Below are positions 15,150 through 22,718 of a stretch of 35,091 bases of DNA, piece after piece; the stretch's first letter is position 1; every line of letters starts with the position of its first letter. Source of the stretch: Planctomycetota bacterium. GTDB taxonomy: Bacteria; Planctomycetota; PLA2; JAEUHO01. A program made the translations under genes and the position numbers. Under the pieces are notes generated by a model. That model ran no database searches. It was not told where the DNA came from and saw nothing but the letters and a program-made list of their open reading frames with translations. The DNA is taken from NCBI GenBank assembly GCA_029259775.1, contig JAJDEN010000017.1, positions 1 to 35,091 on the forward strand, given 5' to 3'.

Positions 15150-15536
15150 CTAGAGGTTGGGCGTCTGGCCGTCCATCAGCTCGAGGATCAGCTTCTTGAG
15201 GAGCTTGCGTCCTCTCAGAAGCCGCATCTTGACCGTGGTGCGGGGGAGCTTGAGGAGCGTGGCCACCTCCGTGGTGGTGAGGCCCTCGTCGTAGTAGAGG
15301 CGGATGACGCCGACGTAGAGCGGGGGCAGGCTGTCGACCGCCTTGCGCGCGGCCTGGATCCAGGGCTTGCCCGCTTCGGTGAGCATCGCTTGGCGTAGGG
15401 GATCGGCGGCGTTGCGGTTGCTGAGCTCGCCGCCGTTGTCGGCTGCAAACTCCAGGGAGTGCATCGGGATGCCCTTGGGGCCGCGCCTCCTGAGGAACGT
15501 GATCGCCTTGAACCTGGCGACAGGGTGGTTCCACAA
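15150..15536 (-). CDS. ECF-like sigma factor fragment (region 4 only)
   Basis: A 128-residue protein whose second half is a clear sigma-70 region 4: LPPLYVGVIRLYYDEGLTTT, EVATLLKLPRTTVKMRL and RGRKLLKKL. The first 30 residues look like the linker after region 2 (NHPVARFKAITFLRRRG). Region 2, which binds core polymerase and the -10 element, is missing. The upstream minus-strand sequence, overlapped by a rightward XRE gene, shows no region 2 in any frame. It may be a truncated pseudogene or a region-4-only regulator. The start codon (TTG 15536) has no good ribosome binding site, favouring truncation. It is convergent with ugd. Confidence 0.6.
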   Translation of the reverse strand: MWNHPVARFKAITFLRRRGPKGIPMHSLEFAADNGGELSNRNAADPLRQAMLTEAGKPWIQAARKAVDSLPPLYVGVIRLYYDEGLTTTEVATLLKLPRTTVKMRLLRGRKLLKKLILELMDGQTPNL

Positions 15537-15562
15537 CCTGGCGAGAGACCTGGATCGCGACC

Positions 15563-15787
15563 TTGACCTTCTCCAGGCCCGATTACTCGGGCTTGAGTGC
15601 TCGGGCTAGGACGGCTTGGATCCGAGCGGGCCGGACTGCGCTTGGCCTCACCCAGAAGCAGGCAGCTGCTCGTCTCGGCGTCTCTCTCATGTCCTTGGCC
15701 AAGTGGGAGCGTGGGGTCTGCGGTCCAAAGCCCCGGTTCTGGCTGAGGCTCAGGCGGCTTCTTGGAGAGCCAACGCACGAAGCGTGA
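15563..15787 (+). CDS. Small XRE/Cro-type helix-turn-helix regulator
   Basis: A 74-residue protein dominated by an HTH_3-like domain: RTALGLTQKQAAARLGVSLM, then LAKWERGVCGPKP, and a closing helix FWLRLRRLLGEP. TQ-x-x-x-A-x-x-LGVS-x-x-x-L-x-x-WERG is the classic Cro/CI pattern. The start is a TTG at 15563; an initiation a few codons later is possible. It lies 26 bp from the divergent sigma-like fragment. A perfect 6-bp inverted repeat (15577-15592) inside its first codons could be an operator for self-control (inference). Confidence 0.65.
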   Translation: MTFSRPDYSGLSARARTAWIRAGRTALGLTQKQAAARLGVSLMSLAKWERGVCGPKPRFWLRLRRLLGEPTHEA

Positions 15788-16232
15788 GCAGGGAGGTCCG
15801 TGCGATAGCGGGCGAGGCCAGGGACTCACCGGGCAAGGTGCGGGCGCCAGGACGCCGTGCGGGGGGCGCGTCGTTGAGACAGCCGCAGTGGTTACTCCTG
15901 CCGGGGCGGCCGCCATTCGGCTGGGGCTCTCTGACTTCTAGTCGGCCGCTCGACTGACAACTCTCCCAGAGCCGTGAGTCCGCGGTCGCGGCGGCCCGCG
16001 ACCAAGGGCTCGCGCGCGCCCGACTGGATCTTCGGCATGGTCATCCTGGCCACTGGTCGACCTATAGCGTGAGAGCGCACCCAGTTCCTGCACGTTCGCC
16101 TACGTGCCTGACGCGCCTCTCCGGCGGCCGCCCCCTCCCCTGGCAAGTCGCTTCGAGGCCCCCTTGGGGGCCGTCCCAACGAGCTTGGCCGTGTCCGCAC
16201 TCGGAGAGGGTGGGAGGCGGTACCGGGGGGAG
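15788..16232. other. No recognised gene
   Basis: About 445 bases between the XRE regulator and the YegP-like gene. Frames on both strands are short or Arg/Pro/Ser-rich and look like GC-rich chance frames. I see no RNA gene, clear repeat or terminator here. Confidence 0.5.
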
Positions 16233-16562
16233 CTAACTCTGGTCGACCACCGGAGCGGCTGGAGCATTCTGCTTCACGGAGGCGATCCCCTTCTCCATGG
16301 CTTGCTGAGAGCTGTACATCTCGCTGGTTCCGACGATCTCGCCGTTGCGGGCCTTCAAGACGAAGTAGGGCTCGCCTGCCACCGAGGTGCGTCTGTCGTA
16401 GTTCTCGTCGTGAGTGGCGTTCGCCTTCGCGGACGCAATGCCGGTGAGCGCGCTCGCCTTCTGCGTGTAGCGCTCACTGTGGAGGATCTTCTCGCTGTTG
16501 CCGGCGAAGAGGTTCCAGTGAAACTGCTCGCCCGACGAGCGAACAACAAATCGTGCTGCCAT
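16233..16562 (-). CDS. YegP-like DUF1508 domain protein
   Basis: A 109-residue protein with two DUF1508-type units. The first is FVVRSSGEQFHWNLFAGNSE, SERYTQKASALTGIASAKAN. The second is YFVLKARNGEIVGTSEMYSS, QAMEKGIASVKQNAP. The F-x-hydrophobic-x-x-x-x-G-x-x-x-F/W, SE-x-Y and G-I-x-S-V/A-K spacing repeats in both halves. These small proteins are widespread, soluble and of unknown function. ATG 16562 has AAGGA 7 nt upstream; a longer frame to 16673 lacks support. It is a single gene with about 265 bp of empty sequence upstream. Confidence 0.85.
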   Translation of the reverse strand: MAARFVVRSSGEQFHWNLFAGNSEKILHSERYTQKASALTGIASAKANATHDENYDRRTSVAGEPYFVLKARNGEIVGTSEMYSSQQAMEKGIASVKQNAPAAPVVDQS

Positions 16563-16826
16563 GCCTGCGTCCTTGTCTCCGACGTCCCTGCGGGCGCCAG
16601 ACTCCATGCCTAGATCTGTGCAACGGCCGTACACGAACCGCCGTTGCGACAAAGCGCACGCCCGGACTTCCACACATCTGAGGCGGTACCCTGCGGAGAC
16701 GGGACCACGCTCGCTCTATCCGCGGCCCGGGCGCGCTGCAACAGGATAGACACTGAGCGCGCGGCCGTCCCGTAGAGAGTATTCACTAGGGGCGGCCGCG
16801 ATGCGCCGTCGCGCGAGGCCTGTCTC

Positions 16827-17105
16827 CTAGCCCGTCGAGGTGAAGGAGACACCCACGGAGTCTGCGTTGCTGTCCTGGATACTGAAGAGCAACTCAACGT
16901 CCGCCGGGACCTCATCCTCGATCGTCACGCTCCACTTGCCCGGGACTAGGGGGTCGGGCGTGATTGTTATGTCTGGCATCGAGGTTGGATTCGGGGGCGA
17001 GGGGCGTACGGTGAGGGAGTAGGCGGGCATGCCGCCGCTCGCCACAGCGGAGAAGCTGGTCGGCGTGTCTCCTGAGGAGGGGGTCGCGGTACCGGTAAGA
17101 GGCAT
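16827..17105 (-). CDS. Small protein of unknown function downstream of the HEAT-repeat gene
   Basis: A 92-residue Ser/Thr/Pro-rich protein with a beta-rich C-terminal half (LVPGKWSVTIEDEVPADVEL, LLFSIQDSNADSVGVSF). It has no clear signal peptide or membrane helix. GGAG lies about 10 nt before ATG 17105. It starts 18 bp after the stop of the HEAT-repeat membrane protein on the same strand, so the two are probably co-transcribed. The sequence GKWSVTIEDEVP suggests an immunoglobulin-like or other small beta domain, but no family was recognised. Confidence 0.5.
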   Translation of the reverse strand: MPLTGTATPSSGDTPTSFSAVASGGMPAYSLTVRPSPPNPTSMPDITITPDPLVPGKWSVTIEDEVPADVELLFSIQDSNADSVGVSFTSTG

Positions 17106-17123
17106 GTTGACGTTCTCCGTGGT

Positions 17124-17864
17124 TCACTCATTTTCCCTCTTTAGCAGCTTGCGCGCGGCGCGGCGCACCTTCTCCGTGTCAGCAAGTAGACGGCTGCGCA
17201 GGGCCGCGGGCAGGGTGTAGGCCTTGACTTCGCCCAGCACACGACAACATAGAGAACGGATCTCGTCGTCCTCGTGGGAGAGCAGGGCCTCGATGGTTTC
17301 CGGGCGCGGGTAGCTGCCTTCTCTTGCGGCGTGGTACCAGATCGATGTCAGCACGGCCCTCAACGTCATCTCGCGCCGCTCGAGCATCTCGGAGGCCAGT
17401 TCGCCGCGTCCGGTCGATGCGACGAACAAGGGGCGCGAGAGCGTCTCGGACATCTCAAACGCGATTTCCTCAAGCAGGGACGGGTCAACAGGCTCGTTGT
17501 GCTGCGCAAGAGCGAGTACCGCCCCGCGGCGCACGAGACTGGCGTCGTCTCTGAGGTAGCGCTTGAGCAGGGCCGTTTCATCGGTTGTGGGGGCCGGGCC
17601 TGTCCAGAACGTACGCGTCCACGCGAAGCGCTTGTCTTCCGAATCATGATCAAGGCCTGGCTGTGGGCCTCCCAGCAGGGCCCACGCCGTCACAACTAGG
17701 AGAAGGCTGGTAGCCGCACCGAGGAGCATGTTGCGACGCCGGCGTCGCCCTCGGGCAGCGGTCTCTAGGCTGGCCAGTGCAATCAGGTCCGCCAGCGGAT
17801 CGTCGGCTGCGGCCAGATACTTGGCTGCCACGGTGAAGATGTCCTCTTCGCTACTCACGGCCAC
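17124..17864 (-). CDS. Single-pass membrane protein with HEAT-like repeats
   Basis: A 246-residue protein. Residues 1-42 are cytoplasmic and end with RRRRRN, followed by one membrane helix (about 46-66, LLGAATSLLLVVTAWALLGG). The rest is helical with HEAT-like units: LLKRYLRDDASLVRRGAVLALAQH, then a disrupted unit, then IEALLSHEDDEIRSLCCRVLGEV and LLADTEKVRRAARKLLKR. The short cytoplasmic part before one helix recalls planctomycete anti-sigma or sigma-associated membrane proteins. The insertion-sequence left end begins only 28 bp upstream of the start, so the gene may have lost its promoter or an upstream sigma gene (inference). Start options are GTG 17864 and GTG 17858. Confidence 0.65.
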   Translation of the reverse strand: MAVSSEEDIFTVAAKYLAAADDPLADLIALASLETAARGRRRRRNMLLGAATSLLLVVTAWALLGGPQPGLDHDSEDKRFAWTRTFWTGPAPTTDETALLKRYLRDDASLVRRGAVLALAQHNEPVDPSLLEEIAFEMSETLSRPLFVASTGRGELASEMLERREMTLRAVLTSIWYHAAREGSYPRPETIEALLSHEDDEIRSLCCRVLGEVKAYTLPAALRSRLLADTEKVRRAARKLLKRENE

Positions 17865-17892
17865 CGCCCTGATTGGCCTGGCCGCGGGCGGC

Positions 17893-18351
17893 TGTCTCCC
17901 TCGACGAGTACCTGTCCGCTTTCAGGCTTGAAATGGGTGTTGATATCGCTCTTTCCTAGAGCTGGCCTCGGTGCCAGGGAAAGGACGAGAGATGAGCGAG
18001 GAGAAGAGGACTGAGGGGATCGCTGGCGGCCCGCCTCCGGAGGGAGGCGCAGGCGACGAAGTCGCCGGAGCCGAGCGTAGGAGGCGGGCCGCCAGCGGCG
18101 GCTTCGTACCGCGCGGCAAGCCGAACCGGCGTGCACGGACGGTGAAGCCGGAGTCCAAGCGCGGCTCGGAGTTCACAGGCGAGCAGCGGATGTTGGCGCT
18201 GGACTGCTGGTTTCGGAGCGAGCTGTCGGCGACGGAGTTCGCGCCGCTGATCGGGGTGAGCGCGGCCTCGCTGTACACATGGCGGCGCAAGTTTGAGGAG
18301 GAAGGCCCGGCCGGCCTGCTCGGACACAAGCGCGGGATGAGGGGCACCCGC
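17893..18351 (+). mobile_element. Truncated insertion sequence: left end plus transposase N-terminus
   Basis: The element begins TGTCTCCCTCGACGAG at 17893. Bases 17893-18003 recur at 22107-22217 with about seven mismatches and no indels, including 99 bp of non-coding end and the transposase start. The right part is missing: sequence homologous to the transposase ends at about 18351, where a Shedu-like gene takes over. Such a solo left end is a scar of deletion or recombination after insertion. Confidence 0.8.
17992..18351 (+). pseudogene. Transposase N-terminal fragment (HTH domain)
   Basis: About 120 codons from ATG 17992 (AAAGGA 7 nt upstream). A Gly/Pro/Arg-rich leader is followed by an IS3/IS481-type helix-turn-helix: TGEQRMLALDCWFRSELSAT, EFAPLIGVSAASLYTWRRKF. 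The DDE catalytic domain is absent. The frame runs on past 18351 only as the antisense of the neighbouring broken gene. The fragment cannot be active. Confidence 0.8.
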
Positions 18352-18813
18352 AAGGCCATAGACGAGAGTCACGGCGTAGGACGAGATCGAGTCTATTGCG
18401 AGTTCCGCAGCAACAACGCGCCGCGCCTCCTCCCTCTCGCGGATGGAATCCGCGTACTCAGTTGCTTGCGAAACGTAGGACTCGACCTTCGCGTTCAGCT
18501 TCTTGCGGGCACCTCGCTTCTGCTGAACGACCACCGATTCAACGAAGGGGGTCTTGAGTTCGAAGACCGTGACCTCGCCAGAGTCTCTAGCTGCACAGAG
18601 GAAGTCCGGTTCGGGACGGTATCCCCGGTCCTCATCGAACGGCAGCCGCCGACCGGACTTCTTCTCATAGGACAAGTACGCGTCAAATCCGAGGGCGCGG
18701 AAGACCGCCGGGTGGCTCTCGAAGTACTCCTGATAGGTGTCCTCGTCATTTTCGCCGTCGGCAAGTAGTTCGTAGAGGTTATAGATGCCGTGCCAGAGGT
18801 CTCGGTCGTTCAT
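18348..18813 (-). pseudogene. Shedu-like (DUF4263) nuclease, 3' part lost at an IS junction
   Basis: About 155 codons remain from ATG 18813. The protein has a conserved N-terminal helical part (YQEYFESHPAVFRALGFDAY). A nuclease-type core follows: PEPDFLCAARDSGEVTVFEL with D70 and E85-x-K87, then VSQATEYADSIRER and the strand SYAVTLVYGLA. The PDF...ELK...Q order matches the PD-(D/E)XK core of Shedu SduA/DUF4263 defence nucleases. At about 18348 the sequence passes into antisense transposase, and translation beyond is Arg/Pro/Ala-rich nonsense. The C-terminal part that completes the fold is gone. It is divergent from a broken TrlF-like gene across 72 bp. Confidence 0.7.
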
Positions 18814-18885
18814 TGCTCTAGGGACCCGCTCGTTCGGCCCTCGACAGCCTTGATGTAACGCGTGTAGTCGCGCTAGAATTCTCGT

Positions 18886-19305
18886 ATGAGTGAACGGGGA
18901 TCAGAATGGCGGAAGTGGGACCTCCACATCCACACGCCGACAACGCTGATGAACAATCAGTACAAGCACACGTCGTAAGACAGGGACTGCTGCAGCAGAG
19001 CCACATGGTCTTTTCCTCTAATGCCAAGACGATCAACTGGTGCCTAGGCCGCGACCCCTACAAGGAGGGCGAGGCTAGGTTTGTAGATGAGTTCAAGAGT
19101 CTGAAGCCGTGCATCCATGGATCTGACGCACACAGCTTGGAGGAGATCGGAGTGCCCTGTGCGCTTCGTGGAGACTCTTCCCACGAGTGTTCAGACGAAG
19201 CAAGCCCATGTGAGTTGCAACACTGTTGGATCAAGGCGGACTGCACGTTTGAGGGACTCAAGCAGGTTCTCTTCGAGCCGGCGGACCGCGTTCGGATCTC
19301 GATGC
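18886..19305 (+). pseudogene. TrlF-type PHP-domain ATPase, internally deleted and truncated
   Basis: ATG 18886 opens the diagnostic start of TrlF/PHP-ATPase proteins (GSEWRKWDLHIHTPTT), which stops at TAA 18976-18978 after 30 codons. In another frame, from about 19010, the end of the same PHP domain follows: WCLGRDPYKEGEARFVDEFK, then KPCIHGSDAHSLEE and CWIKADCTFEGLKQVLFEP with ADRVRI. About 200 residues between the two pieces are missing. The ATPase part is also missing because the frame meets IstB-like sequence at about 19305. The gene is therefore a remnant. Intact family members are about 900 residues and recur in defence islands. Confidence 0.75.
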
Positions 19306-19308
19306 CCG

Positions 19309-19407
19309 CACCACGCGAGCGTGTTCAAGACCGAGGGCGACAGCTACCGCCTGCAGGCTGCGAAGAAGAGCACGCGGCGGCGCAGGAAGACGGCGACGCG
19401 CGCCTGA
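19309..19407 (+). pseudogene. istB: IstB C-terminal fragment
   Basis: 32 codons ending at TGA 19405-19407. HHASVFKTEGDSYRLQAAKK followed by a basic Arg/Lys tail resembles the last strand and tail of IS21 helper ATPases (H-x-x-x-hydrophobic-x-x-x-G-x-SYRL). Everything upstream, including the Walker motifs, is absent. The fragment fits the IS21-type right end 200 bp downstream. Confidence 0.65.
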
Positions 19408-19458
19408 CGACAACTACACCTGTGCATGATCGGGCGCGGCAAACAGCGCTCCGAAAAT

Positions 19459-19534
19459 CGCCCCCCATGGGGGGCGCCTTCAGGGCTTCAAAGCCCTTCA
19501 GGCAAAGAGAAGACATGGGGGCTCCGCCCCCATG
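19459..19534. repeat. Three consecutive hairpins inside the IS21 remnant
   Basis: Three perfect inverted repeats in 76 bases: an 18-nt palindrome at 19459-19476 (CGCCCCCC and complement around ATGG-type centre), AGGGCTT-CA-AAGCCCT at 19482-19497, and CATGGGGGC-TCC-GCCCCCATG at 19514-19534. They sit between the istB remnant and the terminal repeats and could terminate transcription. Confidence 0.7.
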
Positions 19535-19628
19535 ATCCCCCAAGACCCCCTGGGTGTCGGGGGGTCCCTTTTCAACGTGCCGCAAGGGTCCCTTTTGTGC
19601 TTGCCGTAGCCAGGCGCTTGACGGGGCT

Positions 19629-19850
19629 CTACCGAGTGGACCCTGATAGGCACTTGTCGCAGTTGTCGTAGCCTTGGACGTGCGCGGTGGTAAGAGAGTT
19701 GAACGGCTTGTCGTGTCCCGCTCGGATGATCTCATCGATCTGACAACCGTTGGACTTCGTGTCCTCCTTGTCGAGATCGTGAACCTCCTTCTTGCTCGTG
19801 TTGCCGAGATAGCGCTCGCCGTTCATGTTGCCCGTGTGTCGCCTTGCCAT
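19629..19850 (-). CDS. Small conserved protein with CxxC motif
   Basis: A 73-residue hydrophilic protein: RYLGNTSKKEVHDLDKEDTK, then CQIDEIIRAGHDKPF, and YDNCDKCLSGSTR at the end. The VH-L-x-x-E, C-Q-I-x-E-I-I-x-AGH and GYDNC-x-x-C-x-x-G-S-x-R blocks belong to a small protein family I recall from diverse bacteria without known function. Three cysteines and two histidines suggest metal binding. ATG 19850 has GGAG 8 nt upstream. The gene ends 17 bp from the IS21 end. The 322 bp between its start and the next rightward gene hold no other recognised feature and should carry both promoters. Confidence 0.7.
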   Translation of the reverse strand: MARRHTGNMNGERYLGNTSKKEVHDLDKEDTKSNGCQIDEIIRAGHDKPFNSLTTAHVQGYDNCDKCLSGSTR

Positions 19851-20173
19851 CGCCTTGCTCCGACTCTTGATTCGTGGGGTCGACTGTAGCCACCTGCGAC
19901 CTGCACCAATGTATAAAGTTCGACGACGACGTGGCGATCGCAGCCGTTCGTCCAGCATGAGTGAATATCCGCTGAAGCGGTCTCTTTGCGTTGATGGACA
20001 CGGCAGGACGCTCTTCGCTGCGCTGGTCCTTCGTCCCACTCTGGCCCCAAGGTGGCGCTCGGGCCAGAGATTCGGATGCCTGACGAGCGGTTGACGGATG
20101 TAGTCTCGATGTGTGTGGAGGAGAGTCTGCTCGTCGCAAGTGCTGCGTGTGGGCGTCGAGGAGGGAATGACTT

Positions 20174-20755
20174 TTGAACTACCAGGGTCTCGTAGGCTGG
20201 CTTGTGCTCCCCGCCGTTCTCTGTCTTGGGTGTCAAGCCGGCCCCATGGAGCCCAAGCGGGTCGATACCCAGGAGCAGGCCGGTAGTGTCCAAGTTGCGG
20301 TTGTAGGCGTCATTCCGTGGCAGCAGATCGTTGGCGAGCTTGGGCCGAACTTTCAGCTCAGCGGGGCACAAGCCCTCCAGAAGGTTGTGCCGAACACGCA
20401 GTTCATGACCGAGAAGTTCCTCGACGCGTTTGCCGTGAGCGCCCGAGTCTCGACACCGCGAACCTCGACAACGATCGTCGAAGAACGCAAGACCAGCACC
20501 AACGCCGACCACGACCCGACGGACCCGAACTCGGGTCCGCCGCTTGATTCGACGTTTGACCGCACACGGACGTCCCGGACGGATCCGGGGGATGTGGCGA
20601 CCGTACCGGATCCGGGAGACCCCAGCGGAGGACGAAAGGCAACTGACCTACCAGGTCTCGACCTGGGCAAGCAGTCGTCAGGCGTCGAGCCAATGCATCA
20701 GCACTGGAACGCACTCGCGCTCTTTCAGGAGGTCAACCGCCCCCCGAACGCATAA
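20174..20755 (+). CDS. Lipoprotein of unknown function, N-terminal part (before frameshift)
   Basis: A frame of 193 codons starting at TTG 20174 with a strong GAGGAGGGA 8 nt upstream. A signal peptide with a lipobox is plain: LVGWLVLPAVLCLGCQAG, lipidated at the Cys. The mature part is helical at first (WQQIVGELGPNFQLSGAQAL) and then rich in Asp, Pro, Thr and Ser (about residues 95-165), as in an unstructured linker. The protein-like sequence ending in LALFQEVNRP runs into TAA at 20753-20755. The same protein appears to continue in the next frame across a run of six C at 20740-20745 (see next entry). The family was not recognised. Confidence 0.7.
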   Translation: MNYQGLVGWLVLPAVLCLGCQAGPMEPKRVDTQEQAGSVQVAVVGVIPWQQIVGELGPNFQLSGAQALQKVVPNTQFMTEKFLDAFAVSARVSTPRTSTTIVEERKTSTNADHDPTDPNSGPPLDSTFDRTRTSRTDPGDVATVPDPGDPSGGRKATDLPGLDLGKQSSGVEPMHQHWNALALFQEVNRPPNA

Positions 20756-22040
20756 CATCACTGCCCTGGTGCTAGTGCCGGAGGAATACGTCAAGCTCCA
20801 TGCCGCCCCGGGAATGCGGCTCATTGCGCGTACGAGCATGGTTGATGTCGAGTCTGGGAAGGCTCTTAGGTCGCGCCGCGTGGATGAGTCCGACGCCCAG
20901 GTTGAGACAATCCTGGCGAGGAGGCTGGGGGATCGCCTTCGTGGCTCCAGCGCGGACGACCGGCGATCCGCTGGACGGCGTCTCCTTGACTCGGTCAAGA
21001 GGGGCTCATACTTGGAGTTCGTCTCCACCCTGCGGGAGGCGGGGTGGCTTGCCGCTGAGGTCTCCGTCGAGGAGCTCTGGACTGAGTTCGTCGACCTCGC
21101 AGTTGGGGGAAACTGGGTGACGGCCAACTTCGACCTCCCGGATGACCGTGTGTTCACCTCCATTGGAGTTCCGACTGCGGGGGGTTCAGGCACAGAGCAG
21201 TCGCGACCTGTTGAGCCCACGGCCTTGATTCTTGACGACACCGAGTCGGCTTCCATCGTGTCGCTCGGCGGGGTCCGGCTGCTCGCGCCCACCGATGCGG
21301 TTGCCATTTTGACGATCAGGGACAGCGCTGAACTCAAGCGCGCGAAGCTGCGAATCAGCGAGAGCAGTCACCTGACGGAGGCCCAGAAGAGCGAGAAGAT
21401 CGACGCGTACGACAAGGAATTCGACGGTCTAGAAGCTGTAAAGCTGTCATCGAGCTCGATTGCGGTGGGGCCGGATGGCAACCTTCGAATCAAGTTCCCG
21501 TCGCTGAGGGCCTGGGGCATCGAGGACAGCAAGACCATGAAGCGGCTCCCGTTCAGTTCGCTGAAGGTCTACGTGCGCCCCACGCCGTGGCAGGCGGCCG
21601 ATGCCACCGAGCTGGTCGTCAGTACCAGCTTCATTAGGTACTTGCCCAAGACGACGAAGAAGCGGGCCGGAGATCCAGGTTTCAAGATGGACGTAACCGC
21701 CGCTCAGGTGGCCGGTTCGAAGGACATCGTTCCCGGGAAGCCTGAGGGCGCGTTGGATGTCTTTGTCGACGTAAGCAAGACCAAGAAGGGGGAACGGGAC
21801 TTGGGTCCGGTCGTCCTATCCCTGAACGGCCCAGACTGGCGCCTTGCTGCGGTCGAGCCGGCTGGCGGCGCTGTGGCGGTAGCCGGAAAGAACCAGCTTC
21901 ACATCAGCAAGTCGTGCCGAATCACGCTCGAGCTGTACAACCTAGCGAATCAGAAGAAGATCGTGCTCAAGGGCAAGCACAAGAACGCTAAGGACGCTCA
22001 CGCTGACATTGACGTTCCGGTCGTCCTTCGGGCGAAGTAG
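20740..22040 (+). CDS. Lipoprotein of unknown function, C-terminal part (after frameshift)
   Basis: About 430 codons of clear coding sequence with no own start near the beginning. If one C is removed from the run at 20740-20745, it joins the upstream lipoprotein smoothly (VNRPRTHNITALVLVPEEYV), giving a protein of about 620 residues. Features are TALVLVPEEYVKLH early, a charged middle (RLRGSSADDRRSAGRRLL), SIVSLGGVRLLAPTDAVAIL, a lysine-rich stretch and beta-rich segments at the end. No family was recognised. It is either a sequencing error, a recent inactivation or a slippage site. In-frame GTG codons at 20769 and 20775 could allow independent translation, but no ribosome binding site supports them. 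Confidence 0.7.
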
Positions 22041-22106
22041 TGGCTGGTCTGCCCTTGAGCCTACTCCGCCTTGGAGTGCGGGGTCGATTCGGGAAGCAGG
22101 AGGGGG

Positions 22107-22217
22107 TGTCTCCCTCGACGAGTTCCTGTCCGCTTTCCGGCTCGAAATGCGTGTTGATATCGCTCTTTCCTAGAGCTGGCCACGGCGCCAGGGAAAGGAC
22201 GAGAGATGAGCGAGGAA
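22107..22217 (+). mobile_element. Solo insertion-sequence left end (second copy)
   Basis: A 111-bp copy of the left end found at 17893-18003, in the same orientation, starting with the same TGTCTCCCTCGACGAG and including AAAGGACGAGAG and the first four transposase codons at 22206. After 22217 homology stops. It lies 67 bp after the lipoprotein stop. Both copies break off soon after the transposase start, at different points. Confidence 0.85.
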
Positions 22218-22459
22218 CGGGAAACAGGACGGAGATGCCTGCCGAGCGATGACGCCTGATCAGTTGCTCTTGCAAGTTGCAGAAAGAATGTTGCTCTGCC
22301 CTGACGAGCCGTGAGTATCTCCCCGGCGCGCCGCGCGACGGATACTCGGCGCGACTAACGCCCCCCTTCTGCGCGAAATGAGGTCAGGCTCAATCCATGA
22401 AACTTTGAATCCTGAGACTGGCCTGAGGCTCTGAGCGGCCCCGATGTCCTTCACGCCCT

Positions 22460-22700
22460 TGACCGTTGACCCTCGTCCCCCAACGGCGGTGGATTGCGAG
22501 AGGGCAGCCGCGTGGTGCAGCTTACGCCCACGCAGTTCAGCGATCTCTGGCGCCTTGCCCAGGCTCCGGAGCGTCTCCTCGCGGCGCAAGATGTCATCGG
22601 CGACGGTGCCTCGATGCCCGTCGCACAAGGCCGAGAAGCTGGCCTATGTCCACATCCACAGGCTTCGCATGCGCCTGACCGGAGGTCGCAACGTGACTGG
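22460..22700 (+). pseudogene. Winged-helix (OmpR/Trans_reg_C-like) regulator fragment with frameshifts
   Basis: Protein-like pieces in two frames fit one winged-helix domain. VDPRPPTAVDCER is in one frame. GSRVVQLTPTQFSDLWRLAQ with APERLLAAQDVIGDGASMP is in another. HKAEKLAYVHIHRLRMRLTG is back in the first. The LTPTQF...L...L and V-HI-x-x-LR-x-R-L patterns are those of response-regulator output domains. Two frameshifts (about 22500 and 22618) break it, and no receiver domain is seen. It lies between a solo IS end and the sigma fusion gene. Confidence 0.45.
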
Positions 22701-22718
22701 CGCCGGTTCTCCTGACGG

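Larger units (their letters stand above)
19305..19612 (+). mobile_element. Right-end remnant of an IS21-family element
   Basis: It starts with the C-terminus of an IstB-like protein and ends with two copies of the IS21-type terminal motif: GGTCCCTTTTCAACGTGCCG at about 19563-19582 and GGGTCCCTTTTGTGCTTGCC at 19587-19606. The second runs to GTAGCCA, so the element edge is CA at 19611-19612. Multiple internal copies of the terminal motif are a feature of IS21 ends. IstA and most of IstB are missing. Confidence 0.75.

Noticed and set aside
17956..18347. Leftward continuation of the Shedu-like frame past 18348
   Set aside because: It is the antisense of the IS transposase start and end; the sequence becomes Arg/Pro/Ala-rich and loses family similarity.
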